Shown: positions 47,005 to 57,279 of the stretch, one piece after another
How the letters are laid out: every line of letters starts with the position of its first letter
Numbering within the stretch: position 1 is the stretch's first letter
DNA from: Streptantibioticus ferralitis
Lineage (GTDB): Bacteria > Actinomycetota > Actinomycetes > Streptomycetales > Streptomycetaceae
Assembly (NCBI RefSeq): GCF_029223525.1
Contig: NZ_JARHTQ010000001.1
Span: 62,001 to 126,000, forward strand
Length of the DNA: 64,000 nucleotides
Direction of reading: 5' to 3'
Notes under the pieces: model-generated
What the model was told of the DNA's origin: nothing
The model's database searches: none
The model's input: only the letters and a program-made list of their open reading frames with translations
Translations under genes and position numbers: made by a program

Positions 47005-47946
47005 TCAGGGGGCGCTGATGATGTTGTGTAGCGGCTCCCCGGTGAGGTAGCGGCGCAGTTGCCCACACAGCAAGCGCCCGGCGCGCGGCGGGAACGCCGA
47101 GGAACTACCACCCACATGCGGGGTGATGAGTACGCCCGGCGCGTGCCACAGCGGATGCCCCGGAGGAAGCGGTTCCGGATCGGTGACGTCGAGCGCGGCG
47201 CACAACCGTCCGGACTCCAACTCGCCCAGCAGCGCCTTGGTGTCCACGACGCCGCCGCGCCCCACGTTGACCAGTAGCGCGCCGTCCGGCAGCCGGGCCA
47301 GGAAGCCGGCGTTGACCAGGTTGCGGGTCTCCTCGGTCAGCGGTGTCACCAGGATCACCACATCGACGCCGGGCAGCAGGTCCGGCAGCTCCGTCACGGC
47401 GTGCACCGGACCGCGTTCGGTGTCGCGCGCCGAGCGTGCGACCCGCACCACCTGGCACTCGAAGGGGGCGAGCCGGTCCTCGACGGCGGCGCCGATCGCA
47501 CCGTAGCCGACGATGAGGACGGTCTTGTCGGCGAGCGCCGGATACATCCCGGCGTACCACTTCTCGCCGTCCTGACCCCGTACGAAGCGGGGGATGCCGC
47601 GCAGCGAGGCGAGGGTGAGGGTGACGGCGAGCTCGGCGGTGCTGGCGTCGTGCACCCCGCGCGCGTTGCACAGCACCGCGTCCGGCGGCACATGGTCCTG
47701 TACGTGGTCGATCCCGGCGGTGAGCGTCTGTACGACGCGCGGCCGGGCGCCGTGCCGCAGCGGCCGGGTGGCGATCTCGGCGCCGCGCATGTACGGCGGT
47801 ACGTAGAAGTCGATGTCGCGCGGATCGGCGGGGAACTCGTCCTCGCCGTCCCAGTACACGTACTGCGGCCCCTCGGGGAGCCCGTCGATGGCGGCGGGGT
47901 CGATCGGCAGCCATACCGTCAGGGGGATGTTCACGCTTCGCACCAT
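47005..47946 (-). CDS. 2-hydroxyacid dehydrogenase
   Basis: 313 residues of the D-isomer-specific family. The Rossmann motif is VLIVGYGAIGAAVEDRL, with the arginine in NVGRGGVVDT, the acid in DVTDPEPLP and the histidine in ITPHVGGSS. The N-terminus is MVRSVNIPLTVWLP. The start could be ATG 47946 or GTG 47934; neither has a strong ribosome binding site. The substrate is unknown. It is divergent from the aldo-keto reductase gene across about 150 bases. Confidence 0.88.
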   Translation of the reverse strand: MVRSVNIPLTVWLPIDPAAIDGLPEGPQYVYWDGEDEFPADPRDIDFYVPPYMRGAEIATRPLRHGARPRVVQTLTAGIDHVQDHVPPDAVLCNARGVHDASTAELAVTLTLASLRGIPRFVRGQDGEKWYAGMYPALADKTVLIVGYGAIGAAVEDRLAPFECQVVRVARSARDTERGPVHAVTELPDLLPGVDVVILVTPLTEETRNLVNAGFLARLPDGALLVNVGRGGVVDTKALLGELESGRLCAALDVTDPEPLPPGHPLWHAPGVLITPHVGGSSSAFPPRAGRLLCGQLRRYLTGEPLHNIISAP

Positions 47947-48097
47947 GTTCAGGAGGCTATGCGACAGCCTGTACGACCGCGCCCGCCACAAGGGCGTTAC
48001 CTTGGGGTTCGCCTCCGGGTCAACCGCTACGCGAAGCGTCTTCGCTGAGTGTGGTGGTGGGGTGACGGGGAGGGGATGACGAGGAGGACGGGGCCAG

Positions 48098-49090
48098 GTG
48101 GAGCGCAGGACAATCGGTGCGGCAGTCCTTGAAGTGGGCGCGGTGGGGCTGGGTTGCATGCCGATGAGCTGGGCGTACACCACTTCGCAGCAGGAGGGCG
48201 AGGGCTCGCTACGGGCCGTACACGCGGCGCTCGACGCCGGGGTGTCGCTGATCGACACGGCCGACATGTACGGCCCGTTCACCAATGAGCTACTGGTGGG
48301 GCGGGTGTTGAAGGAGCGGCGGAGCGACGTCTTCGTCTCGACCAAGTGCGGGCTGCTCGTCGGCGACCAGCACATCGTGGCCAACGGCCGCCCCGGCTAC
48401 ATCAGGCGGGCCTGCGACGCCTCGCTACGGCGGCTGCAGACCGATGTGATCGACCTGTACCAGCTGCACCGGGTCGACCCCGAGGTGCCGATCGAGGAGA
48501 CCTGGGGCGCGATGGCGGAACTGGTCGCCGTGGGGAAGGTGCGTTCGCTCGGGTTGTGCGCGGTGGGCGCACGCGGCAACCGGCGCAACGGCACGGGGCT
48601 GCACGCCGAGACGGTGCGCCAACTGGGGCGGGCACAGCAGGTGTTCCCGGTCAGCTGTGTGCAGGCCGAGCTGTCGGTGTGGGCACCGGAGGCGCTGGAC
48701 GAACTGCTTCCGTGGTGCACGGCGCGCGGAATCGGCCTCATCGCCGCGATGCCGCTGGGCAACGGCTTCCTGACCGGCACGCTCACCCCGGGTCAGGGCT
48801 TCGAACCGGACGATGTCCGGGCCCGGCACCCGCGGTTCACGGCCGAGATGATGGCCGCGAACCAGCCCATCGTGGCTGGTCTGCGGCGAATAGCCGCCCG
48901 GTACGAGGCGACCCCCGGCCAGGTCGCCCTCGCCTGGGTGCTGGCCCAGGGGCGGCATGTGGTGCCGGTACCGGGTACGAAGAAGTCCCACTGGACGCGG
49001 GAGAACGCCGCCGCGGCGGCGCTGCGGCTGACCGCCGACGACCTCGCGGAAATCGCGACCTTGCCGCCCGCCAAGGGGTCTTGGGACTGA
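48098..49090 (+). CDS. Aldo-keto reductase
   Basis: 330-residue TIM-barrel NADPH oxidoreductase with the full AKR tetrad: aspartate and tyrosine in LIDTADMYGP, lysine in VSTKCGLL and histidine in LYQLHRVDP. The cofactor-binding end is VVPVPGTKKSHWTREN. The GTG start lies ten bases after GGAGG. Physiological substrates cannot be read from sequence. Confidence 0.9.
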   Translation: MERRTIGAAVLEVGAVGLGCMPMSWAYTTSQQEGEGSLRAVHAALDAGVSLIDTADMYGPFTNELLVGRVLKERRSDVFVSTKCGLLVGDQHIVANGRPGYIRRACDASLRRLQTDVIDLYQLHRVDPEVPIEETWGAMAELVAVGKVRSLGLCAVGARGNRRNGTGLHAETVRQLGRAQQVFPVSCVQAELSVWAPEALDELLPWCTARGIGLIAAMPLGNGFLTGTLTPGQGFEPDDVRARHPRFTAEMMAANQPIVAGLRRIAARYEATPGQVALAWVLAQGRHVVPVPGTKKSHWTRENAAAAALRLTADDLAEIATLPPAKGSWD

Positions 49091-49657
49091 GCGTTCGCCC
49101 GGGGCGGCCGGTGGTTGCGGGTGGTGCGGTACCGCCGGGCCGCACCGTCGTGGTCACTCGCCGTCGCGACGGGCCTTTCTTGGGGGCAAGCCCCCAAACC
49201 CCCAGGGCGTGGGGAGCCTGCCCCGACTGGAGCTCCCACGGAGGGGCACCGCCGGTCCGCGCCGTGGCGCTGGTAGGAGACCTTCCGCGCCCAGGCGAGC
49301 AGTACCAGAACCCCGCCGCGACGGCCGGCAACCACAACGGCGTGAACCGGCCGCCAGCACGCCGCCCCAATGCACAACACCCCGGCGAGTTACGGCCGTT
49401 CGGCACTCCCGGTCCGCACCGTGGGACCACGCGCCGTGGCACTGGTAAGAGATCCTCCGCGCCCAGGCGAGCGGTACCAGAACCCCGCCACGACGGCCGG
49501 CAACCACAACGGCGTGAACCGGCCGCCAGCAGGCCGCCCCAACCCACAACACCCCGGCGGTGCGCGGGCGGCCTCATGGCCGAGGCCCGCCCGACAGGCA
49601 CTGTCGCGGCGGGGACGCGCGCCCCACCCCCGTGGGGGCACGCGCCTCCCGCCGCCG
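49091..49657. repeat. Intergenic repeat region (hairpin and tandem 128-bp repeats)
   Basis: It contains a hairpin TTGGGGGC-AA-GCCCCCAA (49180-49197). It also contains two direct repeats of 128 bases, 49261-49388 and 49433-49560, which match at 118 positions and recur with a 172-base period. Open frames across the repeats have arginine/proline bias and no ribosome binding sites, so I do not call a gene. Confidence 0.8.
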
Positions 49658-52600
49658 TCAGTTGGCCGCGGTCGCCGACTCCGCGGTGAACAGCCGCAGC
49701 CGGTGTGCCAGGGCCGCCGCCTCGCCCCGGCCCGAGACGCCCAACTTGGCCAGGATGTTGGAGACATGGACGCTCGCCGTCTTCGGCGAGATGAACAGCT
49801 CCTCGGCGATACGGCGATTGCTCTGCCCCGCCGCGACAAGGCGCAGCACATCGCGTTCGCGCGGCGTGAGGCCCAACTCCTCCGCCGGTTCGGGCTCGTT
49901 GTCGGGGAGCGGCTCGCCCAGCGGCAGCCGGGCGCGCCTGGCCAGCAGCTCGATGCCCTCGCGCAGCGGACCGGCGCCGATGCGCTCGGCGGCTGCGTGT
50001 GCCAGGGCGAGCGGCCGCGCGGCGCACTGCCGGTCCGCGCCGTCCGTGCCGGGGGCGAGCAGCGCCTCCGCCCAGCGGTACTGGGCCAGCGCCAACTGGT
50101 AGGGGCGCTCGACGGGTTCGACGGCCGCGGTGACCTCCGCCCAGAGCTCGGCGGTGTCCCGGCCTTCGGCGCGCAGCAGTTCGGCGTCCACCAGGCGGGC
50201 GTGCGCGTCCCATACCGGAAGTCGGCCGGGCAGCCGCCGGGCCGCGGTCCGTATGCGGCCGAGGACCTCGGCACGGTCCGGTTCGGCGGCGGGCAGTCCG
50301 CGGGCGTCCGCCTCGGCGCTGGCCGCCGAGAGCAGCAGCGGCCAGGCGTAGCGCTGCGCACCCGGTGGGAAGCCCGCCGCGAGCGCTTCGTCCAGCGCGG
50401 CGCGGACGTCCTTGATCCGGCCGCGGGCCGCCGCGAGGCTGAGGGTGTGCCGGAGTACGGGGATGGTGTACTGCGGCTGCGGATCATGGGTGCCGTAGTG
50501 CTCGCGGGCGACCGTCAGTTCCCGCTCGGCGGCGTCCAGCTCGCCGCGGCCCAGGGCGAGTTCGGCGAGCCGACTGGCGGCGGTGGCCCGGGGCTTGGCG
50601 CCGGCGGCCAGGCGGCGCGCGGCCAGCGCCGCTTCCTCGGCCTCGGCCCAGCGCCCGAGTGAGAGCAGCGACTCCGCGAGGTTGCAGTACGACCGCGCCC
50701 TGGCGTCGGACAGCCCGAACCGGCGCACCACCTCGACGCCCTTGAGCGCCGCCTCCACCGCCTGGGTGGAGTGGCCGACGCCTTCGAGGGCGGAGGCGTA
50801 GTTGACGTAGGCGCGGCCGAGCACGCTGACGTTGCCGAGTTCGGTGACCCGCTCGCAGAGCTCCGCCATCTCGGCCAGGCCGCCCGCGACATCGCCGGAG
50901 TCGACCTTGAGCCAGCCGAGGGTGAGGCGGGCGTGCAGTTCGGTGCCCTCGGCGCCGACCAACCGGGCCAGCTCCACCGCCCGTTCCGCGGTGACGAAGG
51001 CCTCGGGCCCCGGCTCGTGCATCATGCTCCAGCCAGCGACCTGCGCCAGCACGTCGGCGTGCACGGCGGACGGCGGCAGGCCGCGCACCAGCTCCTGGGC
51101 GCGGCTGAGTTCCGCCCAGCCGTCGCCGCGGCCCAGTCCCTCTATCAGCTTGCCGCGCTGGGTCCAGAACCAGGCGGCGCGCAGGGGATCGGCGCCGCCG
51201 TCCAGCGCGCGCAGCGCCCGTTTGATGACGGCGAGCGCACGCTCCCGCTGCCCGGACAGATGGGCGGCGACCACCGTCTCGGCGAGCAGGTCGAGATGGC
51301 TCAGGGCCTGGTCGTCGCAGCCGCAGGCCGGGTACACCTCTGCGTAGTCGAAGGGCCGCTGCGCCTGGCGTATCTCCGGCGGATTGTCCTCCCACAGCTC
51401 CAACGCCCGCTCCAGCAGCCGCATTTGCTCGGCGTAGGCGTATCGACGGCGGGCCTCGACGGAGGCGGCAAGCACGGCGGGCAGCGCCTTGGCCGGGTCG
51501 TGTGCGTGGTACCAGTAGCTGGCGAGCCGGGCGGCGCGTTCATCGGCCCGTACCAGACCGGGGTCGGCCTCCAGGGCTTCGGCGTAGCGCCGGTTGAGGC
51601 GGGTGCGCTCGCCGGGCAGCAGATCGTCGACGACGGCCTCGCGGACCAGGGCGTGCCGGAACCGGTAGCCGTCGCCATCCGCGGTGGGCAGCAGGATGTT
51701 GGCGCCAACGGCGTCCCGCAGCGCCTCGATCAACTGGTCCTCACCCAGTCCCGCCACGGCCGCCAGCAGTGGGTACTCCACTTCGGAGCCGCCCTTGGCG
51801 GCGATCCGCACCACCCGCCCGGCGTCCTCCGGCAGCGCCTCGACCCGTACCAGCAGCAGGTCGCGCAGCGACTCGCTGAGCCCGGTCTCGCACCCCTGGG
51901 CGATGCTGCAGGCCAGTTCCTCGACGAAGAACGCGTTTCCCTCGGAGCGCTCGAAGACCCGGTCGACCAGCGCCTGGCCGGGTTCTGAGCCGTTGATCCC
52001 GGCCATCTGGGCCTGCACCTCGGCCCGGTTGAAGCGGGACAGCTCGATGCGGCGCACGGTGCGCATGCGGTCGAGCTCGGCGAGGAACGGCCGCAGCGGG
52101 TGGCGGCGGTGGATGTCGTCGGAGCGGTAGGTGACGACCACGACCAGATGGGCGCGGTGCAGCGAGCGGAAGAGGTAGCTGAGCAGTTCACGGGTGGAGC
52201 TGTCGGCCCAGTGCAGGTCCTCGATCGCGACCACGAGGGTGCGGTCCGCCGCGAGCCGTTCGAGCAGCCGCGCGGTCAGCTCGAACAGCCTTACCCGGCC
52301 GGTCTCGTTGTGCGCTTCGCGGGTGGCCTCGCCCAACTCCGGCAGTAGACGGGCCAGTTCGCCCTCCAGTCCGGCGGCGGCGGTGGCCAGCTCGTCGCCG
52401 AGCTGCCGGTGCAGGGCGCGCAGCACGGTGGCCACCGGGGCGAACGGCAGGCCGTCGGCGCCCATTTCGACGCAGCCGCCGATCGCGGTGACCGCGCCCG
52501 CCGCACAGGAGCGGGCGAGGAACTCCTCGATGAGCCGGGTCTTGCCGACCCCCGCCTCACCGCCGATCATCAGCGCCTGCGGCTCGCCCGCGCGGGCGCG

Positions 52601-52687
52601 GGCGAGCGCGGCGTCGAGCGTGGTCAGCTCGCGGATGCGGCCGACGAACACCGGGGATACGGACTGCGTCTGCACGATGCTGAGCAT
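49658..52687 (-). CDS. Large ATP-binding LuxR-family (LAL) regulator
   Basis: 1009 residues. An N-terminal AAA/NACHT-like ATPase has Walker A GGEAGVGKTRL and Walker B VVAIEDLHWADSS. A long helical, TPR-like middle (about 350-930) and a C-terminal LuxR helix-turn-helix (GLTPRERDVLRLVAAGQSNR, KTASVHVSNILAKLG) complete it. This is the MalT/LAL architecture, which responds to small ligands. The ATG at 52687 (MLSIVQTQSVSPVFVGR) has no clear ribosome binding site; a GTG at 52744 is possible. Neighbours give no clear target. Confidence 0.9.
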   Translation of the reverse strand: MLSIVQTQSVSPVFVGRIRELTTLDAALARARAGEPQALMIGGEAGVGKTRLIEEFLARSCAAGAVTAIGGCVEMGADGLPFAPVATVLRALHRQLGDELATAAAGLEGELARLLPELGEATREAHNETGRVRLFELTARLLERLAADRTLVVAIEDLHWADSSTRELLSYLFRSLHRAHLVVVVTYRSDDIHRRHPLRPFLAELDRMRTVRRIELSRFNRAEVQAQMAGINGSEPGQALVDRVFERSEGNAFFVEELACSIAQGCETGLSESLRDLLLVRVEALPEDAGRVVRIAAKGGSEVEYPLLAAVAGLGEDQLIEALRDAVGANILLPTADGDGYRFRHALVREAVVDDLLPGERTRLNRRYAEALEADPGLVRADERAARLASYWYHAHDPAKALPAVLAASVEARRRYAYAEQMRLLERALELWEDNPPEIRQAQRPFDYAEVYPACGCDDQALSHLDLLAETVVAAHLSGQRERALAVIKRALRALDGGADPLRAAWFWTQRGKLIEGLGRGDGWAELSRAQELVRGLPPSAVHADVLAQVAGWSMMHEPGPEAFVTAERAVELARLVGAEGTELHARLTLGWLKVDSGDVAGGLAEMAELCERVTELGNVSVLGRAYVNYASALEGVGHSTQAVEAALKGVEVVRRFGLSDARARSYCNLAESLLSLGRWAEAEEAALAARRLAAGAKPRATAASRLAELALGRGELDAAERELTVAREHYGTHDPQPQYTIPVLRHTLSLAAARGRIKDVRAALDEALAAGFPPGAQRYAWPLLLSAASAEADARGLPAAEPDRAEVLGRIRTAARRLPGRLPVWDAHARLVDAELLRAEGRDTAELWAEVTAAVEPVERPYQLALAQYRWAEALLAPGTDGADRQCAARPLALAHAAAERIGAGPLREGIELLARRARLPLGEPLPDNEPEPAEELGLTPRERDVLRLVAAGQSNRRIAEELFISPKTASVHVSNILAKLGVSGRGEAAALAHRLRLFTAESATAAN

Positions 52688-52756
52688 CGCACAGGGGTCT
52701 GACAATCCGGTGGGCCTCGATCGGCGGACCGGGACGGCGGTCACCGTACCGAAGGG

Positions 52757-52939
52757 TCAGGCGGCCAGGCGCGGACGGATGAGAGAGCGCAGCCGGGCCA
52801 CCGCGCCTGTGCGGGCCGCCGGTGCGGTCTGCGGCTGGCCGCCCCGCCCCTGCCGCGCCTCCTGGGCCTGCCGCCACTGGTAGGCGGCCTGCCGCAGTTC
52901 GGCCGCGCGGGACCGGGCCTCGGACTCGTAGTAGTACAT
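52757..52939 (-). CDS. Small tyrosine-led protein MYYYESEARSRAAEL
   Basis: 60 residues. The N-terminal Tyr triplet is followed by a charged helix (RSRAAELRQAAYQWRQAQEA) and a basic tail (VARLRSLIRPRLAA). AGGGGG precedes the ATG at 52939. I recall similar short proteins in other streptomycetes, of unknown function. It lies about 90 bases after the MMPL gene on the same strand. Confidence 0.65.
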   Translation of the reverse strand: MYYYESEARSRAAELRQAAYQWRQAQEARQGRGGQPQTAPAARTGAVARLRSLIRPRLAA

Positions 52940-53031
52940 GACTCCCCCTGTGAACTCGGTGACTTCGGCTTGTCGAACTGCCTCAAGCCTCGTCCCCAAG
53001 GGGGCCGCGCCGCATCGGGCGACTTCCCGAT

Positions 53032-55269
53032 CTATGCGGTGTCGGGTGCCTTAGGCCGCAGGTCGTCGTGCGGTTGGGGGTCCTTAGGCGGCGTCGGGGC
53101 CACCTCAGCCTCGGGCGCCTCGATGCTGATCCGGGGCAGTCTGCGCTCCAGCCACCCGGGCAGCCACCAGTTGGCGCCACCGAGCAGATGCATCAGCGCC
53201 GGTACCAGCAGGGTGCGCAGGACGAAGGCGTCGAGCGCCACCGCGGCCGCGAGTCCGATGCCGAACATCGCGATCACCCGGTCGCCGCTGAGCACGAACG
53301 CGAGGAACACCGAAATCATGATCACCGCGGCCGAGTTGATCACCCGGCTGGTCTCGGCCAGCCCGATCCGTACCGCCCGCCGGTTGTCGCGCGTCTCGCG
53401 CCACTCCTCGTACATCCGGCTCACCAGGAACACCTGGTAGTCCATGGAGAGCCCGAACAGCACCGACACCATGATCACCGGTAGGAACGGCTCGATGGGA
53501 CCGGCTCGGCCGAGGCCCAGCAGTTCGCTGCCCCAGCCCCATTGGAAGATCGCCACGACCACCCCGAAGGACGAGGCGACGGCGGCGACGTTCATCAGCG
53601 CGGCCTTCAGCGGGATGCCGAGGCTGCGGAAGGCGAGCAGCAGCAGCACGCCGCCCAGCGTGATCACCACGCCGACGAAGACCGGCAGCTTGCTGACGAT
53701 CACGGAGGCGAAGTCGTCGTAGCCCGCGGTGACACCGCCCACCTGCACCCGAAGGTCCGTGCCCGCCTCGGCGGCCGGGACCACGTCGTGCCGCAGCCGG
53801 TTGATCAGGTCGCTGGTGGCCTGGGACTGCGGGGCGGTGCTGGGCACCACGGTCAGCACCGTGACGTCGCCGGAGCGCTGGGCGGTCCCGGCGGCCACCG
53901 AGGCGACGCCGTGGGTGTCACGCAGTGTGTCGGTCAGCTTGTCCAGCGCGACCTTGTCGGCCGCGTCGTCGGTCTGTGCGACCAGCTGCAGCGGACCGTT
54001 GACGCCCGGCCCGAAGCCGTGTGCGACCAGGTCGTACGCTTTGCGGGTGGTGGAGGTCGCCGGGTCGTTGCCCTGGTCGGAGGTGCCCAGGCGCATCGAC
54101 AGCACGGGCACCGCCAGCGTCAGCATGACCACTGCCGCCACACCGGCCAGCAGTTTCGGGTGGCGTTCGACGAAGCTCGACCAGCGGGCGGCCAGGCCGG
54201 TGGGCAGCTCCGGCTGCGGTCCGTGTTCGGCGAGCCGCCGCCGTTCGCGCTTGCTGAGCGCGTACTTGCCGATGATGCCAAGCAGCGCGGGCAGCAGGGT
54301 GACCGAGGCGGCGACGGTCAGCAGGACGGTCATCGCGGCCGCGATCGCGACGCCGGTGAGGAAGCTCAGCCGCAGCACGAGCATGCCCAGCACCGCCACG
54401 CACACGGTGCCGCCCGCGAACACCACCGCACGCCCCGAGGTGGCGACGGCACGCTCCGCCGCCTCCTGGACGTCCAGCCCGCGCCGTAGGCCCCTTCGGT
54501 GCCGGGTGACGATGAACAGCGCGTAGTCGATGCCGACGCCAAGGCCGATCAACGTGCCGAGCATCGGTGCGAAGTTGGCGATGCTCATGACATGGCTGAG
54601 CAGTTGGATGCCCATCGTGGCCGCGCCGACGCTGACCACAGCGGTCACGATCGGCAGACACATCGCCGCCAGTGAGCCGAACGCCACGAAGAGCACGACG
54701 GCGGCCACCGCCACCCCGACGACCTCGCTGAGCTGCCCGCTCGACGGCTGGGTGAGCGCGATGGCGTCGCCGCCCAGCTCGACCTGGAGGTTCTTGGTCG
54801 CCGCGGCCTTCGCGGTGGCCACCACCTGCCGTACCTGGCCGGCCTTGAGGTGCTCGGCGTCCTTTGCGAAGGTGACGGTGGCGTACGCGGTGTGTCCGTC
54901 CCGGCTGATCTGCGCGGCACCGCCGTCGGCCGTCCTGGCCGCCGTGCCGTACGGGTTGCTGACACCGGTGACGCCGGGCAGATGGGAGACCTGGTCGAGC
55001 GCGTGGCTGACGCGCTGCTCGACGGCGGCGGCGCGGACCGTGCCATGCGCGGAGTGCCAGACGATGGTGTCGGACGAGCCCGCCGCACCCGGGAACGCCT
55101 TGCCCAGCAGCGCTGCCGCCCGACCGGCTTCGGTGCCCGGCACGTCGTAGCTGCTGGAGTACGCGGAGCCGGTGGCGAAGGCCGCCGTGGTGAGCCCGGC
55201 GAACGCCGCGAGCCAGAGCACGATGACGGCTAGGCGGCGGTGCAGACACCACCGGGCGAGTACGGCCAT
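53032..55269 (-). CDS. MMPL-family (RND-like) transporter
   Basis: 745 residues with two halves, each a large extracytoplasmic loop followed by a cluster of transmembrane helices (about 12 in total). Visible motifs are LGVGIDYALFIVTRHRRGL in the first half and FGLSMDYQVFLVSRMYEEW in the second, the MMPL signatures with the proton-path aspartates. It probably exports lipids or other hydrophobic molecules. The start MAVLARWCLHRRL (ATG 55269) precedes the first helix. Confidence 0.9.
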   Translation of the reverse strand: MAVLARWCLHRRLAVIVLWLAAFAGLTTAAFATGSAYSSSYDVPGTEAGRAAALLGKAFPGAAGSSDTIVWHSAHGTVRAAAVEQRVSHALDQVSHLPGVTGVSNPYGTAARTADGGAAQISRDGHTAYATVTFAKDAEHLKAGQVRQVVATAKAAATKNLQVELGGDAIALTQPSSGQLSEVVGVAVAAVVLFVAFGSLAAMCLPIVTAVVSVGAATMGIQLLSHVMSIANFAPMLGTLIGLGVGIDYALFIVTRHRRGLRRGLDVQEAAERAVATSGRAVVFAGGTVCVAVLGMLVLRLSFLTGVAIAAAMTVLLTVAASVTLLPALLGIIGKYALSKRERRRLAEHGPQPELPTGLAARWSSFVERHPKLLAGVAAVVMLTLAVPVLSMRLGTSDQGNDPATSTTRKAYDLVAHGFGPGVNGPLQLVAQTDDAADKVALDKLTDTLRDTHGVASVAAGTAQRSGDVTVLTVVPSTAPQSQATSDLINRLRHDVVPAAEAGTDLRVQVGGVTAGYDDFASVIVSKLPVFVGVVITLGGVLLLLAFRSLGIPLKAALMNVAAVASSFGVVVAIFQWGWGSELLGLGRAGPIEPFLPVIMVSVLFGLSMDYQVFLVSRMYEEWRETRDNRRAVRIGLAETSRVINSAAVIMISVFLAFVLSGDRVIAMFGIGLAAAVALDAFVLRTLLVPALMHLLGGANWWLPGWLERRLPRISIEAPEAEVAPTPPKDPQPHDDLRPKAPDTA

Positions 55270-55453
55270 TCCCCTGCTTCCTGGAACTTCTCTACCAAAC
55301 AGATCTTTCAGGGGTAATGCCCTCAAAGAACCTCGGGTACAGCGGTCCACTGTGGCAGCCGAAAAAGATCCTTTGCGGCTTTCGTGGGCTTCCTCACACA
55401 TGCGGGCGGGAATTCTCAGCAGCCCTTCATCGGAGCCTTATCCAGCCCATACA

Positions 55454-55491
55454 CGGGGGCGGCGACCCGGTGAACCGGATCGCCGCCCCCG
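55454..55491 (-). terminator. Hairpin downstream of gatB
   Basis: CGGGGGCGGCGA and its complement (12 bp) lie 16 bases past the gatB stop. There is no U-tract. Confidence 0.65.
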
Positions 55492-55506
55492 TTGCCTACG
55501 GACAGC

Positions 55507-57015
55507 TCAGCCCTGGACGCCCAGCCGCTCCAGGATCAGCTCACGAGCCCTGGCCGCGTCGGCCTGCCCGCGGGTGGCCTTCATGACCGCGCCGACCAGT
55601 GCGCCCGCCGCGGCGACCTTGCCGTCCCGGATCTTGTCCGCGACGCCGGGGTTGGCCGCGATGGCCTCGTCCACGGCGGCGCCCAGCGCACTGTCGTCGG
55701 AGACGATGGCCAGACCGCGCTGCTCGACGACCTGGTCGGGGTCGCCTTCACCGAGCAGGACGGCCTCGATGACCTGGCGGGCCAGCTTGTCGTTGAGCGT
55801 GCCCTCGGCGACCAGCGCGCAGACCCGGGCGACCTGCGCCGCGGTGATGGGCAGCGCGCTCAGCTCGGTGCCGGACTCGTTGGCGCGGCGCGCCAACTCG
55901 CCCATCCACCACTTGCGCGCCTGGTCGGCCGGGGCGCCCGCGTCGATCGTCGCGACGATCGGGTCGATGGCGCCCGCGTTCAGCACCGACTGCATCTCGT
56001 GGTCGGAGATGCCCCACTCCGCCTGCAGGCGCTGCCGCCGCACCCGCGGCAACTCCGGCAGCGTCGCCCGCAGTTCCTCGACCCACTCGCGCGCCGGCGC
56101 GACCGGGACCAGGTCCGGCTCGGGGAAGTACCGGTAGTCCTCGGCCTCTTCCTTGATCCGGCCCGAGGTGGTGGAGCCGTCCTCCTCGTGGAAGTGCCGG
56201 GTCTCCTGCACGATCGTGCCACCGCCGCCGAGCACGGCCGCGTGCCGCTGGATCTCGAACCGGACGGCGCGCTCCACGCTGCGCAGCGAGTTGACGTTCT
56301 TCGTCTCGGAGCGGGTGCCGAACTTCTCCCGGCCGATGGGCCGCAGCGACAGGTTGACGTCGCAGCGCATCTGGCCCATCTCCATCCGGGCCTCGGAGAC
56401 GCCGAGCGCCTTGATGAGCTCACGCAGCTCGGCCACGTACGCCTTGGCGACCTCGGGGGCCTTGGCACCGGCGCCGACGATCGGCTTGGTGACGATCTCG
56501 ATCAGCGGGATACCGGCCCGGTTGTAGTCCAGCAGCGAGTGCTGGGCGCCATGGATACGGCCCGTCGCACCGCCGACGTGGGTGGACTTGCCGGTGTCCT
56601 CCTCCATGTGGGCGCGCTCGATCTCGACCCGGAAGGTCTCGCCCTCGACGTCGACGTCCAGATAGCCGTTGAAGGCGATCGGCTCGTCGTACTGCGAGGT
56701 CTGGAAGTTCTTCGGCATATCCGGATAGAAGTAGTTCTTCCGGGCGAAGCGACACCATTCGGCGATCTCGCAGTTGAGCGCGAGACCGATCTTGACGGCG
56801 GACTCCACGCCGACCGCGTTGACCACCGGCAGCGAGCCGGGCAGGCCGAGGCAGGTGGGGCAGGTCTGCGAGTTGGGCGGTGCGCCCAGCTCGGTGGAAC
56901 AGCCGCAGAACATCTTCGTCTTGGTGCCCAGCTCGACATGGACCTCAAGGCCCATGACGGGGTCGAAGGCCGCCAGCGCGTCCTCGTACGACACCAGGTC
57001 TTCAGTGACAGTCAC
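55507..57015 (-). CDS. gatB: Glu-tRNA(Gln)/Asp-tRNA(Asn) amidotransferase subunit B
   Basis: 502 residues. GatB activates the mischarged glutamate with ATP, and GatA supplies ammonia. The hallmarks [31 protein letters not shown] and [16 protein letters not shown] are present, with the C-terminal YqeY-like tail domain. The GTG start gives [14 protein letters not shown]. It is separated from gatA by a small membrane-associated protein gene. Confidence 0.97.
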   Translation of the reverse strand: MTVTEDLVSYEDALAAFDPVMGLEVHVELGTKTKMFCGCSTELGAPPNSQTCPTCLGLPGSLPVVNAVGVESAVKIGLALNCEIAEWCRFARKNYFYPDMPKNFQTSQYDEPIAFNGYLDVDVEGETFRVEIERAHMEEDTGKSTHVGGATGRIHGAQHSLLDYNRAGIPLIEIVTKPIVGAGAKAPEVAKAYVAELRELIKALGVSEARMEMGQMRCDVNLSLRPIGREKFGTRSETKNVNSLRSVERAVRFEIQRHAAVLGGGGTIVQETRHFHEEDGSTTSGRIKEEAEDYRYFPEPDLVPVAPAREWVEELRATLPELPRVRRQRLQAEWGISDHEMQSVLNAGAIDPIVATIDAGAPADQARKWWMGELARRANESGTELSALPITAAQVARVCALVAEGTLNDKLARQVIEAVLLGEGDPDQVVEQRGLAIVSDDSALGAAVDEAIAANPGVADKIRDGKVAAAGALVGAVMKATRGQADAARARELILERLGVQG

Positions 57016-57039
57016 GGAAACTTTCCCTTTTCTGACCCG

Positions 57040-57279
57040 TCAGTCGGCGAGGACATCGCCGCTGTCAAGGCGGCGCAGATCGCGTACGAGCAGGGCCACG
57101 CCGGTGACGATGGCCGTCGCACCCACGACCGCGTCAACGAGCTTGAGCCTGTCGCTCTCGCTCCGCGCGGTACGCAGCTGCTTGATCACGGAGACCGCAC
57201 CGAACAGCGAGGTGCCGATCTGCAGGTAGGTGCCGGCCTTGGACTTCTTGAAGCCCTTGACCTTCTTCACGGTGCTCAT
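57040..57279 (-). CDS. Small conserved protein between gatA and gatB
   Basis: 79 residues. A basic N-terminus ([20 protein letters not shown]) and one hydrophobic helix ([20 protein letters not shown]) are followed by a short acidic end. Its ATG overlaps the gatA stop in ATGA, so it is translationally coupled inside the gat operon. I recall an equivalent gene at this position in S. coelicolor, with no known role; it may tether or accompany the amidotransferase. Confidence 0.75.
   Translation of the reverse strand: MSTVKKVKGFKKSKAGTYLQIGTSLFGAVSVIKQLRTARSESDRLKLVDAVVGATAIVTGVALLVRDLRRLDSGDVLAD

Noticed and set aside
49154-49560. Minus-strand frame giving MLWVGAACWRPVHAVVVAG and a repeat of it
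   Set aside because: It is produced by the 128-bp direct repeats, has no ribosome binding site, and the substitutions are not codon-patterned.
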